A stretch of DNA of 64,000 nucleotides from Saposhnikovia divaricata (lineage: Eukaryota > Streptophyta > Magnoliopsida > Apiales > Apiaceae). The position numbers and the translations under genes were made by a program. Below are positions 1 through 12,099 of this stretch, one piece after another (the first letter of the stretch is position 1; every line of letters starts with the position of its first letter). Where the stretch lies: positions 197,635,148 to 197,699,147 of the forward strand of contig CM071598.1 of NCBI GenBank assembly GCA_036435485.1, read 5' to 3'. The notes below the pieces were generated by a model. That model made no database searches. It saw only the letters and a program-made list of their open reading frames with translations, and was not told the DNA's origin.

Positions 1-1684
1 AGTAGCAACGCTAACCACACGGGATTGAAAGTATCGATTTAAAGAATTTGTTTTCGTAATTTTAAGTTTCGTTTTAATATTAATTATGCCCCTTTAAATC
101 TCCATTTTATTGTGGGTCATTTATTTCTAAATCATTGTTGTAGTTTAATTTTAAATTTTGCAGTTAAGTTCCTTGTTTTCATATTTAATTTTTAAAAAAA
201 AATATATTTTATTTTAGTTTCATAAGATTTGCAGATTGTATTTTCTGTCTTGTTTTTATTTCTTCTCTGAATACATTAACCTCTCCCTTGTGTCTCTTCT
301 TCGGTTAAGAACATAACTCCCCTGTTTTAATTTTATTTGAAACAAAACCCAACCCCTTCTATTTCATTCCCCTGTTTATCGTTAGAACATAGAAACAACC
401 CCATCTCTATTTACTTTTCCCCTCTTCCCTTTCTTGCTTCTCCATTTCCGATTCCAACGATTACAACCCCTACCCTTTTTATTTCTCCTTCACTTTTCTT
501 CGAAAAAACCACACACCTCTTCATCCTCTCCCTTCCTTCTCGTTCTCAAACTGCCCTTCTTCCCTTCTCTTCTCTGCAAATCCAACCACATCCCCTATTT
601 TTCTTCGACTTCCCCAGCCTCGTCCTCCTTTTCTTTTCGATCCAACCATTTCCCAGTAACCCCCCCTTCTTTCTCTGTTATTATGTTTTCTTAGTTGGTC
701 GTATTTCTGTTAATTGCAATCGAGATTTTGTTTTCTGGCGCCACATCGTTGTTTTAATTTCATTTCCCGAATTGTTGTTGTTCTATTCATCGCTGAGTTC
801 GCGTTTGTAATCGGCTTGAGTTACGTGGCTGTGAGTTAGTGGCGACTTAGGAGTATTAATCTGAGTGGTTTTCTGCGAGCATAATTTCGATTGTTTTTCC
901 TCCCGTCCTGAGTTCGTTTATATCGATTGTAAATGGAGTTTGATTTGCTTCATTATAGTTTTCTTGATGTTTGAAATTTTGAAATTGGTCGATATTTTGA
1001 GTCTCTTCTTCGATTTTTTTTTTCATTTTTGTAGGCTGTCGAGTCTATTGGTTTTACTCGGTTTCGTTCCGAGCTGTCAGTTCGTCCGAGTTCGTGGGTT
1101 GGTGATTGTGTCGAATGGTTTTGTGTTTATGTTTTCAATTGTTAATTGTTGAGGTCGTAACGAGTCGTTGCTACAGAAATCTGAGTTTTACTGTCGTTAA
1201 TTTCAGTATGCAGTTTTTCTTGTCTTTGTCGAATTGTTCCTGGTAATTCCACTGGTTTACTTCACTTCAGTTTGCTGTTTACTCGAGTCATTTTGTTTGT
1301 CTTGTTTTTAATTCGTTTTTACTGAGTTTTGTAATTAAAAGTAGTTCGTTAAATTCTTGTTTTTGGTATAAATGGCTAGTTAAATTTACAAAGTGCTCAT
1401 GTCGAATTTTTCTAAAAATTTCATGTAAATAAAAATTAGTTAAAATTCAATTTTCTATTTTATTTTTTAGAATAATTTAGTTAATTAGTTTTAGAATAAT
1501 TTAGAATTAGGAATTAATTAGTATAAAATCCAAACAAATTCTCAAAAATCAAATGGTTCTAGTTCGATTAAATTGTAAGTTAAGGATTGCGAAATAAAAA
1601 TTATTCCCTGTGGATCGAATCTTAAACTACTAAAACGATGATCGTGCGCTTGCGATATTAAATTGTCTTGTTTTCGGCACATCA
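1..1684 (+). repeat. Element F: right part of a plus-strand LTR, Ogre/Tat/Athila-like (partial)
   Basis: This stretch has no convincing gene. Its right end has the layout seen at the U5 end of Ogre/Tat/Athila-type LTRs: a phrase 'ccctgtggatcgaat' near 1597, 'gtgcgcttgcgatatt' near 1645, and a CA terminus at 1684. The U5 ends of the Athila LTRs elsewhere in this window have the same arrangement. It stops abruptly at 1684, where copia integrase coding sequence of element D begins, so it is an insertion into D. No primer-binding site follows, so it is a 3' LTR or solo LTR. The left end lies outside the window. The pyrimidine-rich part (about 340-680) yields open frames of low complexity that I do not regard as genes. 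Confidence 0.6.
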
Positions 1685-1774
1685 GGTGTTTTCATCAAGT
1701 CTTTGTTGATAAGAGTTCGATTCTGAGTATAGCAAGCAGTGTTGACAGCTTCAGCCCAAAAATACAATGGAAAC
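1685..1774 (-). pseudogene. Element D: detached piece of copia integrase
   Basis: Read on the minus strand this short segment encodes the copia integrase stretch 'YFWAEAVNTACY' followed by 'LINKDLMKTP'. It belongs directly after the integrase segment that ends at 4697 ('TMLSESRL'). The two halves were one reading frame before element G inserted between them. The left side is cut by element F, so the reverse transcriptase and RNase H of D are outside the window or lost. The match to the copia consensus is strong despite the short length. Confidence 0.85.
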
Positions 1775-1852
1775 TTTTTTTTTCTTTTTTTTTTTCACAC
1801 CACTCGTTTTTTTTTGAATACAACACTTAATATTTTTTCCTATACTAACGCG

Positions 1853-1899
1853 TGGGTTGCCTCCCACGAAGCGCTCGTTTAGAGTCAATTAGCTAGACT
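1853..1899 (-). promoter_or_regulatory. Conserved post-stop hairpin module (G copy)
   Basis: Minus strand: AGTC-loop-GACT hairpin, then GAGCGCTTC, then TGGGAGGCAACCCA, starting a few bases after the gag-remnant stop. The same module lies at 24745-24791 (A), 35326-35374 (E) and 58068-58115 (B). In this copy a C:G pair of the first stem of B is replaced by A:T, so pairing is kept. The function is unknown. Confidence 0.6.
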
Positions 1900-1913
1900 A
1901 CGCCATGCCTCCG

Positions 1914-2785
1914 TTATGGATGATAATATTTGGCCTGTTCCTCTCTTCGTGAGACTTCATCATCTTCACGGCGACACACTTTCTGCCACTTCTCCTCGCT
2001 TGGCCTATTCGTGTAACAATTATGTCTTATTCCAATGCCTTCATCTGTTGACCCAAAATCTGTTAATTTGTAGAACAACACACATTCGCGGGCTTCGCTT
2101 GAATATAATGGAGGAGGGTAACTGTAAGATGCTGAAGCCTTTGGTTTCTCAAAGAGAACTTCCTCCATTGGCTCTAATGTGCTACCTCCATCTTCACACT
2201 TTGAGACAAGTAGAAGACCTGCATCTGTCCCATGTTCTTCAGCCTCTTGGTACGCACCTATCAATTCTTGAAATTTGTGCAGCTCATCAGTGTCTGTCCC
2301 AAATAGTGCCCTTTCCAAATCATCCACCATCCTAACATGATCAAATTCCTCACATGGCTTGTGAACGCTCACATCACCTTGGAATTTGTCTTCCTCAATA
2401 ATGCATGTAGTACCTTGCTCCAAGTCATCGTTATTTTCTGGAATTGCCTCTAATATGCATTGTTGTTTCTCTTGTTTCAAGGCACTCAAAATTTGAGCAA
2501 GTAGTGTCCCCATAGATTTGGTAGACTCCTCATAACTCTTTGCAAGCATCCTAATCTCCTCATAACATCAACCTCATCTGACTGAAAAGTAGGAGTAGGT
2601 TGCTGATGTTGAAACTCTTCACTTCCAAAGAAATATGACCTATCTGGAACATCTTGCAGGTACTGTTGAGGATGGTATGGAAAATATGGTTGTTCCTCAT
2701 AAGTGACATATGGATCAACTCCTTCGTAGTAACAATATTGTGAGGGATCATATACGCCCAAACACCGCTCACATTGCTGAGGCAT
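1914..2785 (-). pseudogene. Element G: truncated, frameshifted gag remnant
   Basis: Two overlapping frames (2785-2486 and 2549-1914) together match the single frame at 58132-59187. They share the blocks 'SYFFGSEEFQHQQP', 'LEAIPENN', 'HKPCEEFD', 'TDTDELHKFQEL' and the end 'YYHP'. A one-base loss near 2560 (MEEL becoming M-R-R-L) breaks the frame. The N-terminal cysteine block reads CERC with a later C but no histidine in the knuckle position, so the zinc knuckle seen in B (CELC-x3-H-x4-C) is damaged here. The capsid domain of a normal gag is absent. It is glutamine- and acid-rich. No function can be expected from this copy. Confidence 0.8.
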
Positions 2786-2955
2786 GGATGTTCTCGAATA
2801 TGCCTACCATGGTAACTCCTCGCATGCCATCTTCAAACACACAAGTACCTGAAACACACCGAACTAAACAAGAATAGATAAGTAACTAATCCGAGTCAGT
2901 GAACTCTAACGACCACTATTGACAAGCACATAAACCAAAAATAAAACACCGATGA

Positions 2956-2973
2956 TCCCCGGCAGCGGCGCCA
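2956..2973 (-). other. Primer-binding site of G (tRNA-Asp type)
   Basis: The minus strand reads TGGCGCCGCTGCCGGGGA, six bases inside the LTR. It differs at one position from TGGCGCCGTTGCCGGGGA, the site complementary to the plant tRNA-Asp 3' end that is typical of Athila elements. Confidence 0.85.
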
Positions 2974-2979
2974 AAAACT

Positions 2980-4696
2980 TGTTAACACAATATCACGCAA
3001 GCGTACGTGGTCACAAGTAATATAAAATAAAGTTGAGTTCGTTCCCACAGAGATCTGGTTATGGTTTTAATTCAGTTTTGTACCTATGCAACAATGTATG
3101 GTTATTATGCACTGCTAAGACAAATAACAAGATTTTAATTAACTATAATGAACTAAGAAACAAATTAATAAAACTAAGAATTACTTAACTAATGAGAATT
3201 TAAATCTAATTACTTCTGCAAGAGAAAACATGGGATCCTAACTTCATTATCTAATTCACTTAGAGATGATGCCTTTAATTAATACATGTGATGGGTTTTG
3301 ATATCTGATCGGACAACACGAAACAAGTAAAAGCTACCTCTCGGTATACTAATACCAAACTACTCATACATCCACAAAAGAGATAGAAGATGGGTAGACA
3401 CCAATTATGTTTAGACCCTATATCTCTATAGAATTTGAAAACATAAAGGTTGAAGCACAAGTTATCCACTTAGATCACATAGGGTAGCATCATATCTCTA
3501 TGTATGCCACAAATCATGATAATAATATCAACCTATCCTATGCTAGCATGGCAAGTTCTAAATCTCAAGATCCACTCTCGTTTTGCAAGAGATTAACAAA
3601 TTAGACATTCGCGACGCATCTAAATACATGAATCACAACCATACAAGGATATCAAGAATTCACCACACATAAATCTTTAAAGCATGCAAACTACTAAGCT
3701 ACATAGACAAATCCGTTAGAATCCCATGACAACGATTAGTTCATAATCGAACGTTTCGTCATCATGGGATCTGATGAAACCATGATATAAAACAAAGAAT
3801 CAAGAATGAATAGATGAATAGAATATAGAGTAACAAAGTTAAGAAGACAAATCCGAAATAGCATCCAAAAGCTAACGCCTAATATACAAGATGTGAAATT
3901 GGCCTTCGTAGCCTTCTCGTGCTCTCCAAAAGTCTTCAACTCGTGTGGATGTGTTGTAAGTGTATGATCTCTGGTGGTGTGGTGGTGTGTTTTTTTATGT
4001 CCCCCAAGATGTGTATTTATAGCCCCAAGTTGTCTCTCCATCAAGCAATTACCATATTAGAGTTGGAATAGAAGACCGGCAATTTCCATCTTTAAACGGG
4101 ATTAGATTTGCAAATTCCATGCTCAAGACTGATTCTGGAATGTTCTAGCTATTCAGGACAATTACCATTCTGATTAGAAGTATGAATTATAGCAATTTCC
4201 TATTTTGAATTGAATTCTGGCAATTTCTGTTGATTCTGTTTTGAAGGAAAATTCTCTTCAATAATTCTGGACTCTGGACCACCTTAGAATGATAGAAAAT
4301 TCCGTTATCTTCGTGTGGGCAGTTGAATAGTCCAAAACGGACTTGTAGAACTCAAGATATGGCCAAAACAAAATCAGAAATTTTGGCTGATTTTTCACCC
4401 GCTGACTGCTACTGTTCATGCGCGTCCAGTACTGTTCATTTCGCTGATTTTGCTCTATTTTCTTCGTTTTAATTCCGATTTTCATTCCGTTTCTTCCGGC
4501 TCTCTTGCAATTTGATGTACTGTTATTCTTTAAGCTCAAAACCCACCATTTAAGCATGGAAAACATCATCCCAAATCCGACTCTTATTCCTGCACAAATT
4601 CACTAAAAACACATCAAAAACACCACATACTTGAGTTCAGGTCATCAATTCAAGCCGATACGAAGCATTCCAAGTGGATATAACATCCACTTATCA
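2980..4696 (-). repeat. LTR of element G (5' LTR)
   Basis: This 1717-bp LTR runs TG...CA on either strand. It shares most of its sequence with the B-array LTRs (54428-56227 and 59349-61148), including the U5 segment 'cgcaagcgtacgtggtcac' and the U3 end 'ccacttatca'. A TATA box (TATAAATA on the minus strand, 4014-4021) splits U3 from R/U5. About 3000-3730 is AT-rich U5 with no gene. The terminus at 4696 is followed directly by copia coding sequence. Confidence 0.85.
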
Positions 4697-7600
4697 GAAG
4701 CCTTGATTCACTTAACATAGTACGTGCAGCTTCAATCAAGGTTCTATTCTTTCTTTCAACTACTCCATTTTGCTGAGGAGTTCTTGGAGCTGAGTATTGT
4801 CTGGTTATACCTTTTTCAGTACAAAAGTCATTTAGAACTGCATTCTTGAATTAGTTCCATTGTCTGACCTTATAGCCCTCACTGGATACTTGGAATCCAA
4901 CTCAATTAACTTGATGTGATCAATCACCAGTTGTGGAGTCTCATCTTTAGAATTCGGGAACAAGACCCATGTGAACTTTGAAAAATCATCAACAATCACA
5001 AGAGCATATCTTTTCTTTGACATAGACATCACATTCACTGGACCAAATAGATCCATGTGAAGTAACTGTAAAGGTTCAGTTATTGAAGACATATCAGTGC
5101 TTCTGTGAGTTGCCCTTTTTAGGCTGCCTTTTTGACAGGCATCATATAGTCCTTCCTGTGTGAATTCCATAGAAGGTAAACTTCTCACCAATTCTCTCTT
5201 GACCAGAGAGTTCATCGTCTTGAAATTTAGGTGAGAAAGTTTCTTGTGCCATAGCCAACTTTCATTTGTGGATGCTTTAGAATAGAAGCAATTGATTTCT
5301 TTAGTGCTTCCAGTGTTCATGTTGGCTACATACAAGTTTCCTTTTCTGACTCCCGTCAAAGATGGTTGTTCACTTCTTTTGTGTGAAATCAGACAATTCT
5401 TTTTGTTAAAGTAGACTTCAAATCCCTTGTCACAGAATTGACTGATGCTGAGCAAATTATGCTCAAGTCCTTTTACAAAGGACACTTCTTCAATGATAAC
5501 ATTTCCAGCTTCAAGTCTGCCATATCCATCAGTTCTACCTTTGTTGTTATCTCCAAAGGTAACTACTGGGCCGGCCTTCTCCACCACATTTGTCAGCAGG
5601 GTTCTGTCTCCAGTCATATGCCTTGAACATCCACTGTCCAAGATCCAGGTTACTCGTTCAACCTGTTCAATACCCTGCAATGACAAATGGATTAAACCTT
5701 CTTCGGGACCCAAATTTGATTGGGTCCTGCGGATTTAAAGTATTGACCTTTATCAGGAAAAACAACATTTTTAATTTTAACCTCTTTAGTCAATAAACAT
5801 TTAACCTTATAAACAGATTTGAAAATCTTTTGTTTTATCTTGGGTATCCATGTTTCTGTAGCAGCAATAACACTTGTGTCATTGACTGGACATTTGACCT
5901 GGTAAACATTCTTGGTAACCTTTTGTTTAGTTTTAGGTACAAATGTCTCTCTCCTAACTTGAGGAGGAAAAGCAGTCTTTGATCGAACATTATTGTTCCT
6001 GTTCATATGCTATCGAGGAGCAGTCTGTTTAACACATGCATAACTACCATTCAAATAAGCATGCATACTGTTAAAAGCACAAGACATACAATTGATAACA
6101 CCACATGATTTATGATTAGAATCAATGATAGGCATGGTATTTTTCTGCTTCAACTTATTACCACCTAATCCAGTCTTAAAAGAACTAGCTGTTTCAAAAA
6201 CTTTGACTGGTACTTTAGGTACATCTTTCTTGGATGAAACATTCGTTGTATTAGTATCCTCAACAGATTTAGCCTTAACAAAGACTGTGACATCTTTCTT
6301 GGATGAAACATTCTTTGGATTAGCGTTCTTAACAGATTTATCCTTAACAAAGACTGTGCCATTTGCACTATCCTCATTTCTCATTTCTTCTTGGATAACC
6401 ATAGAAAGAATATCTGGTGGTCCAGCATCAGATTTTTTAAATAGAGGTTCTTTAACAATTTTGAGCACATGTGGTATTCCCCTTTCTTTAGCACTAACAG
6501 GGTTAGGGGAATTTATGCCTAATGATCCAACAGCTTCATTGTAACCATACCCTATACCTGTTGTTCGTTCTACAACTTGATTGTTAAAAAACTCTTTGGA
6601 AACATTAACAGAAATATAACAAGCCCTGACCTGTGTTTCAAGTTCAGTAATTCTAGCCATTTGTTTGCCTACAACTTCTAGAATAGCTTTCTCCTTTTTA
6701 TAAAGCATTGTTATTTCATCTCTTTGTTGATCTTGATTAATATGCACCTTTTTCAATTCTGACACTTCATTGCCAAGTTTAGTGCTTAGCAGATCTAGTC
6801 TTCTATATTCAGTTTTTGCATTACCTAAGGAATTATATAGATTACGAATCAATTCAGTGTCAGTAACAATTACCGGTTTGTTATGATGATCAGATGCTTC
6901 ATCATTTGCCACCAATGCAAGATTTCCATATTCTCCATCTTCGCTGTCCGTGTCATCCCAACTCTTACCAGCCGCAACATAGGCTTTTCCAAGTTTCTTC
7001 TTCTCAGCAGCAAAATCTCTTCTTTGAGTTTGCTTGGGTTTCTGACATTCAGTGGCAAAGTGCCCCAATTCATTACAGTTGAAGCAACGAATCTTGCTTC
7101 TGTCAACAGATCCAGTTTTGTATCCTCCCCTGTTACTAGAGGAAGAAGAGCCTCCTCTCTGGAATCTGTTATTTGACTTGAACCTGTACTTTGGATTTCT
7201 TCTGAATCTGAAGTTGCCAAATTGCCTTACCATCAATGCCAGGGATTCATCTTCCAGTTGATCTAGCTCTTCCAATGAGTAAAAGTCTCCACCATCCTGA
7301 GTAGGTGGTGTCTGACCAAACTCTACTTCAGTCTTTTCCTTGTCTGAGCTGTAAGGTAGAACAACCTTAGCTTCCACTTCCTTAGGTGCCTCAACTACAA
7401 GAGCTGTAGATGAACTTGGCACTCTTCCTTTACCAGAGACCTCCCTCTGCTGTACTTGTTCCAGTTCATAGGTTTTCAGAACACCAAACAATCTTTCAAG
7501 AGAAACCTTATTCAGATCTCTTGATTCTCTGATGGCCGTAATCCTATGTTCAAGATGAGTGGGCATAGTCAACAAAAACTTCATATTAATCTCCTTCTGT

Positions 7601-8112
7601 GTATATTGCTTGCCATGAACTTGCAAGTTGTTGATAATTTTGTTATACCTTTTAAACACTTCCTGAATGCCTTCATTAGGGCCAGCTCTAAAGTGTTCAT
7701 ACTCAGACGTTAAAATCTGAAGTCTGTTTTCCCTGACTTCATCAGTTCCTTCATTGATAGTCTCAATAGTTTCCCACATGTGTTTTGCAATTTTACAATT
7801 CATCACATGACTGTACATTACAACATCCAGGGAATCTATTAGAATAAGTCTCAAATTCTTATCTAGTCACGCGTCCTCTTTTTCAGCAGGAGTAAAAGAA
7901 TCAGCATGCTTTGGAAAAGATGATGCAGGTGTTACAACAATTCCTCCAATAATAGATTCAGATACATATTCGTGTGGAATTATAGGTCCGTTCTGTAGAA
8001 CACCCAAATATTTAGAATTTGCGACATCAAGAAACAACTCCATTTTATTTTTCCACATTGTATAATTGTCCTTGTTAAACATGGGAATCTTAACAATGCT
8101 TTTTGACGACAT
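4697..8112 (-). pseudogene. Element D gag-pol (gag, protease, integrase) pseudogene
   Basis: The start is an ATG at 8112 ('MSSKSIVKIPMFNKDNY', the usual copia gag opening). In-frame stops occur at 7867-7869 (TGA where TGG is expected) and 6010-6012. The frame shifts near 5700 at the gag/protease border and near 4850, where one base is lost after 'SDNGTN'. Landmarks are a copia gag core (7854 to about 7450), a zinc knuckle CFNCNELGHFATEC (about 7088-7047), a coiled-coil region (about 6850-6600), protease 'LDSGCSRHMTGD' (about 5640-5600), the GAG-pre-integrase motif 'LWHKKLSHLNF', integrase aspartates in 'HMDLFGP' and 'IRSDNG', and glutamate in 'NGVVERKN' (about 4780). The first cysteine of the usual CxxC pair appears as tyrosine ('YDACQKG'). 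Confidence 0.88.
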
Positions 8113-8195
8113 GATGAATTTTTAAGTGAGTTAAAAATTCGAGATAGATTTTTGACGGAATAAAATTAGGATCTTGATTTGTGTATCAATCAATA

Positions 8196-8208
8196 GGCTC
8201 TGATACCA
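8196..8208 (-). other. Primer-binding site of D (initiator-Met tRNA type)
   Basis: The minus strand reads TGGTATCAGAGCC, two bases inside the LTR terminus at 8211. This is the standard Ty1/copia primer-binding site complementary to initiator methionine tRNA. Confidence 0.92.
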
Positions 8209-8210
8209 AT

Positions 8211-9560
8211 TGTTAGGTCCAATATGATTGTAGAAGGGGGGTTGAATACAATCTATATCAATTTCTCAAATTTATTCGTTAAATAATTTTCACTTAAACG
8301 AATATTTTGTGTGGAATAAATTGACATGGATTTCAAGTTGAATATAATTGTATATTAAATTGATGGGGTGTTACAAAATCATTACAAACTATTATCAAGT
8401 GTTTAATAACTAATTAGAAAATTCGACATGAACTTTTCTAATTTAGTTAATAAATCTCAAGATAAGTACTAGGAAACTTAATTCGCTAGTAGTACAAGAA
8501 TCACAAGTAGACAAGTTCTATCGGATAGAATATTACAAAGATGATGAACTTGAATTTATGTGAATTAATTTGTGCTTGGTGTTCTTGAAGGCTTTGAGAG
8601 AGAATGGCTGTCTTTTTCTTTTTCTTGCTGTTGTATTCTACTGTGTTCTGCTTCCTGTCTTGATTATATAAGTCTGTACTGATTAAATATGACTTAACCA
8701 GCTTCAAGACCTATTTAATCAGCTGTCAGTATGACCTTTCTTGCTCCAAGACCTAATTAAATCATTAGGTATGACTTAATATAGCTCGGTATGACCTATC
8801 AGAAGTGTCGGTATGACCTATTCTGAACAGTGTAGTCGGTATGACATAATCACCTTTTGTCGGTATGACATAATACCTTTTCAGAAATATCTTCCTTCAG
8901 CATGACTTATTCCATTCGGTATGACTTAATCCATTGCAGGTTGGTAAGACATATTTCCATTTAAACAGCCGGTATGACTTAATCATTTGATCTGTCGGTA
9001 TGACTTAACTTAAGTCATACCAAGCTTTCAACAGACATGACATATTTTAATCATCAATTAATTAAGTCATATTAATCCTTTTAATTAATTAAAGATTAAC
9101 TAATTCATGATTAATTGATACAATAATTAACTTAATAAATAAATTAATTCTATTAGAATTAATTCATTAATTAAACCAATTAATGATTTATATCAATTAC
9201 AAATGAATTAAATTAAATCAATAACTAATTAATTTAATTCTCCCAAACCACGGAAAATAATAAAGAATTACCACTGACTTATGTTGACGTTTGATGTACT
9301 GTCTGGTTCATGAACGACTAACTTCAATGATGCTTCTTCACTTCTGACTTTAAGCTGTGGTTTATTTCTTCTCTCAATTTTCTTCTACTTTGATTGATTT
9401 TCAATCTATCACTCGAAAAATCTCTGTCACTGTAAATGAATCCATTCACTTCAATGTTATACTGAGGCTTGATCAGATACCTGATACGTCTTCCAGTGTG
9501 AAACATCAAAACTATAGATTGACTTCCTTCTTTCTTCTGACAGATATTGCTTCCTGAGAT
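8211..9560 (-). repeat. 5' LTR of element D (right end approximate)
   Basis: The terminus begins TGTTAGGTCC, and 'gtagaaggggggttgaata' follows at about 8231. The same phrase opens the LTR of element K at about 51406, so D and K are related families. A TATA box (minus, about 8664-8672) is followed on the minus strand by R/U5. U3 (about 8690-9560) carries many copies of a GGTATGACTTAAT-like motif and a very AT-rich block (9040-9260). The sequence changes character near 9560-9600, but I see no CCTAACA end, so the LTR may be truncated. Confidence 0.75.
8661..9045 (-). promoter_or_regulatory. U3 promoter region of D: TATA box plus repeated TATGAC(T/C)TAAT motifs
   Basis: A TATA-type sequence (minus TTATATAATC, about 8664-8673) is immediately preceded on the minus strand by about thirteen degenerate copies of (C)GGTATGACTTAAT between 8686 and 9045, plus one inverted copy near 9013. 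Short reiterated boxes just upstream of the TATA box resemble the enhancer arrays known in LTRs of other plant copia elements such as Tnt1. A regulatory role is inferred. Confidence 0.55.
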
Positions 9561-12099
9561 TCATGTGACAGATCATACGGATATTTACTTATTACAATTT
9601 GGTTTAAGTTGATTAGGATCCTCGAACTACAAATAGGCTGATTCATATGCCTTTCAATAGATGGATGGGAGTCTGAGGTACCAGATCCCAAGGCCTTCGA
9701 GTAGGCATTTGATGATGTGCTCCTTGAGATGGATGGAGACCCAATAAAAGGGGAGATCCATAGGGGAATATAGAGGAGGACCCCATGGAGGGTCAAAGAA
9801 AGAACCTTATAGGGAAGGTGTCGATTGATAAAGATGTGGAAGGTTACTTAAGGTCGTATGATAGGACCGGACGAACCTTCAAGAGGCCAACTAAAGTGAT
9901 GCGATAAGAGTACTGAATCGTTATGATTCATCAAGAGATATGACGAAGAAAATGAAGTAGAATCTCCAAAGCAATGGAGGTGGAGGCAGTATATCCAATA
10001 CTGGTGGAGCGATTCGACCAGAACGAGACCTGTTACTCGTAGTCTGTTGCAGTGCCCTAAAGAGGCAGCATATGTGAGAACTAAGACATTCAAACTTCGT
10101 GTATGATCGAGGGTACTCAGTTACCTTAATTAATAGAGACATTACCATGTCTATTGAATTTAATTTTCCACGATCAGCGATTCCACCAGGGACGGTGTTT
10201 ATTACGGTGCTGAGGAATTTTATTACCTCGAGTGAGATTATATATGTACGTACTACGCAAAGTGTTATTGTAACCTGAATGCGCTAAGACGAGATATATT
10301 TTAAGAGACAAGATGGACTAAGAGAGTCGGGGATTGACTTAATGAAAAGGTTGTGATGTTGTGAAGGATAAGCTTATATAGCACGCATGATCGATGCGAG
10401 AAGAAGACTATTCTGCCTAAGGGCAGCTGTACAAATGGTTGGATTTAAGCATGTGGCTTCTAACGATGTTCTAGAGTATCGCTGACTCGACACGTGGGAT
10501 TCGTCGTTACTGTAGGCGACACCAGTACCGAAGTCATCCTATAGGAATAGAGCGCTTGCCTGATAGGCCCGCGATGAGCTGAATAGAATTTCCTACGATT
10601 GCAAATGTCAATGGTTGAACCTTAGCGACTATTATGAGTCGACAATGACGTAAGTATCGAGCACCTTAGGGTGTATGGATAAGAAAAGCTTTAGAATTAA
10701 ACGATTATCTGTTAGAAGGGCCGACATATAAGGCATCCGTAGAGACCTTGGCAAGTACCCTCCCCAATTGCAAATTATGTTGAGTATTCTTAATCTATGG
10801 TCTATCTTGACACCTCACCAAGAGAGAATTCTGATAAAGGGAATAGTCCCTCTTCAAAGTTATTTTGTACCACTTGCGTTAATCCACGTTTAGTTCAATT
10901 ATGCCAGAGGTCGCCATGATACCTACTTTCAGGTTTTCAAAGCCCTATTGAATAATCCTATGGTGATATAGCACCACTTTCTTGTTGGATACCAGTATCT
11001 TTCTGGTTATCATTTTCTTTGGAAATCTCACCTTGGAGTTGATCAACTTTGACTCAAGGTGTCCCTTTCATGAATTAATTGTCAAAAGACGATAGTCATT
11101 AACTTGATTTTTAATTGATTTTATACTTCACAACTTCCACTGAGACGAACAGCCCTATAATTATAGGGGCCACAAGGACCATCTGTCTGTGTGATAGAAG
11201 TCTGATGGGACGCCATCACTTGTGAGTTGTGAAATACAAGAAGGCTAATTACCTTTAGTAATGTCTTAATTAAGACACGCAACATTGAGTTCTTATGATC
11301 ATATTGATCTCTCGGTAAAGTCTTTCATTTCAAATAAGGTTACCTTAAAACTCCTAACCTTATGATCACAAATGTGTGATGTTTCTTTGATATGAGGGCT
11401 ATCCTTTTAAAGCTCCGTGATTCTTGTTATCTTTATTAAATTTCAAAGGGGATGCCAACCAGGTCAAATAAGTCAAAAATCGCTGATAGGAATTAGATTC
11501 GCAATAAATAGGATATGGCAAGAGCGGATCCCTAAGACAAATAGAATATGGGTGACATGACGATGAATTAGTTTATGTTCTCTCTCAAGGAGATTTTGAT
11601 ATTGGAAATTTGGTCAATCGATATATGTGGAAGAAATAACAATGTGTCATAAAATTCCAATGATTATGGAGTCAGATAGAAATCTCCAGAATTCTATGGA
11701 ACCACTAACCCAGTAAAGGTCAGAGCTTGATTTACAAAAATAAGGAATTCAATTGAGATACTAAGTATGACAGAGAAGCTGAAAACGAGGGTCGTCGCCT
11801 ATCTCCTGAAGGGAGAGGCGAATCACTAGTGAGAATGGTAAGACAAACCTAGAGGTAAAAGGTGTTGTGACTTGGGAGAGATTCAGATTATTGCTTTTAG
11901 AGAAATGTTTTCTGAAATATATAAAGATCCAGATGGAAATAAAAGTTCTAGTGTTGAAATAAGAAACCATGACTATGGTAGAGTATGAGGCCATGTTATG
12001 GGATATGAAAGAGAAATGAGCCCTTAGGTTTCGACTAAAAGCTAAAACAACGAATCCAGAATCGCGTGGCGATGTTGGAGTGAAATTTATGATTGCCCT

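Larger units (their letters stand above)
1775..4696 (-). mobile_element. Element G: Athila-derived non-autonomous LTR retrotransposon with a single LTR
   Basis: On the minus strand the order is: one LTR (4696-2980), a primer-binding site (2973-2956), a frameshifted gag remnant (2785-1914), a hairpin/GGGAGGCAACCC module (1899-1853), then A-rich DNA ending at 1775. No protease, reverse transcriptase or integrase is present, and there is no second LTR. The copia reading frame of D resumes on both sides. The flanks carry an imperfect five-base repeat, gaaac (1770-1774) and gaagc (4697-4701). Structure and sequence match the elements of the B array at 53-61 kb. It is either a one-ended insertion or has lost its 3' LTR. 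Confidence 0.8.
4697..9560 (-). mobile_element. Element D: Sirevirus-like Ty1/copia retrotransposon, 5' part, decayed
   Basis: On the minus strand the order is LTR (about 9560-8211), primer-binding site TGGTATCAGAGCC (8208-8196), gag from 8112, protease, then integrase down to 4697, continuing at 1774-1685. The gag-protease-integrase order with a large gag and a methionine-tRNA type primer site defines Ty1/copia. Size and LTR style resemble Sireviruses. Reverse transcriptase and RNase H are not in the window. The right end is approximate because no clear CA terminus was found. The coding part has in-frame stops and frameshifts, so the element is dead. Confidence 0.85.

Noticed and set aside
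337..810. Open frame of 157 codons in a C/T-rich stretch
   Set aside because: Composition is low-complexity pyrimidine and the frame lies within an LTR. Phe/Leu/Ser/Pro-rich translation is expected by chance, and no domain is visible.
10840..11340. Possible separate insertion in element C with a different base bias
   Set aside because: No terminal repeats, target duplication or coding similarity could be found, so it is left as unassigned decayed sequence.
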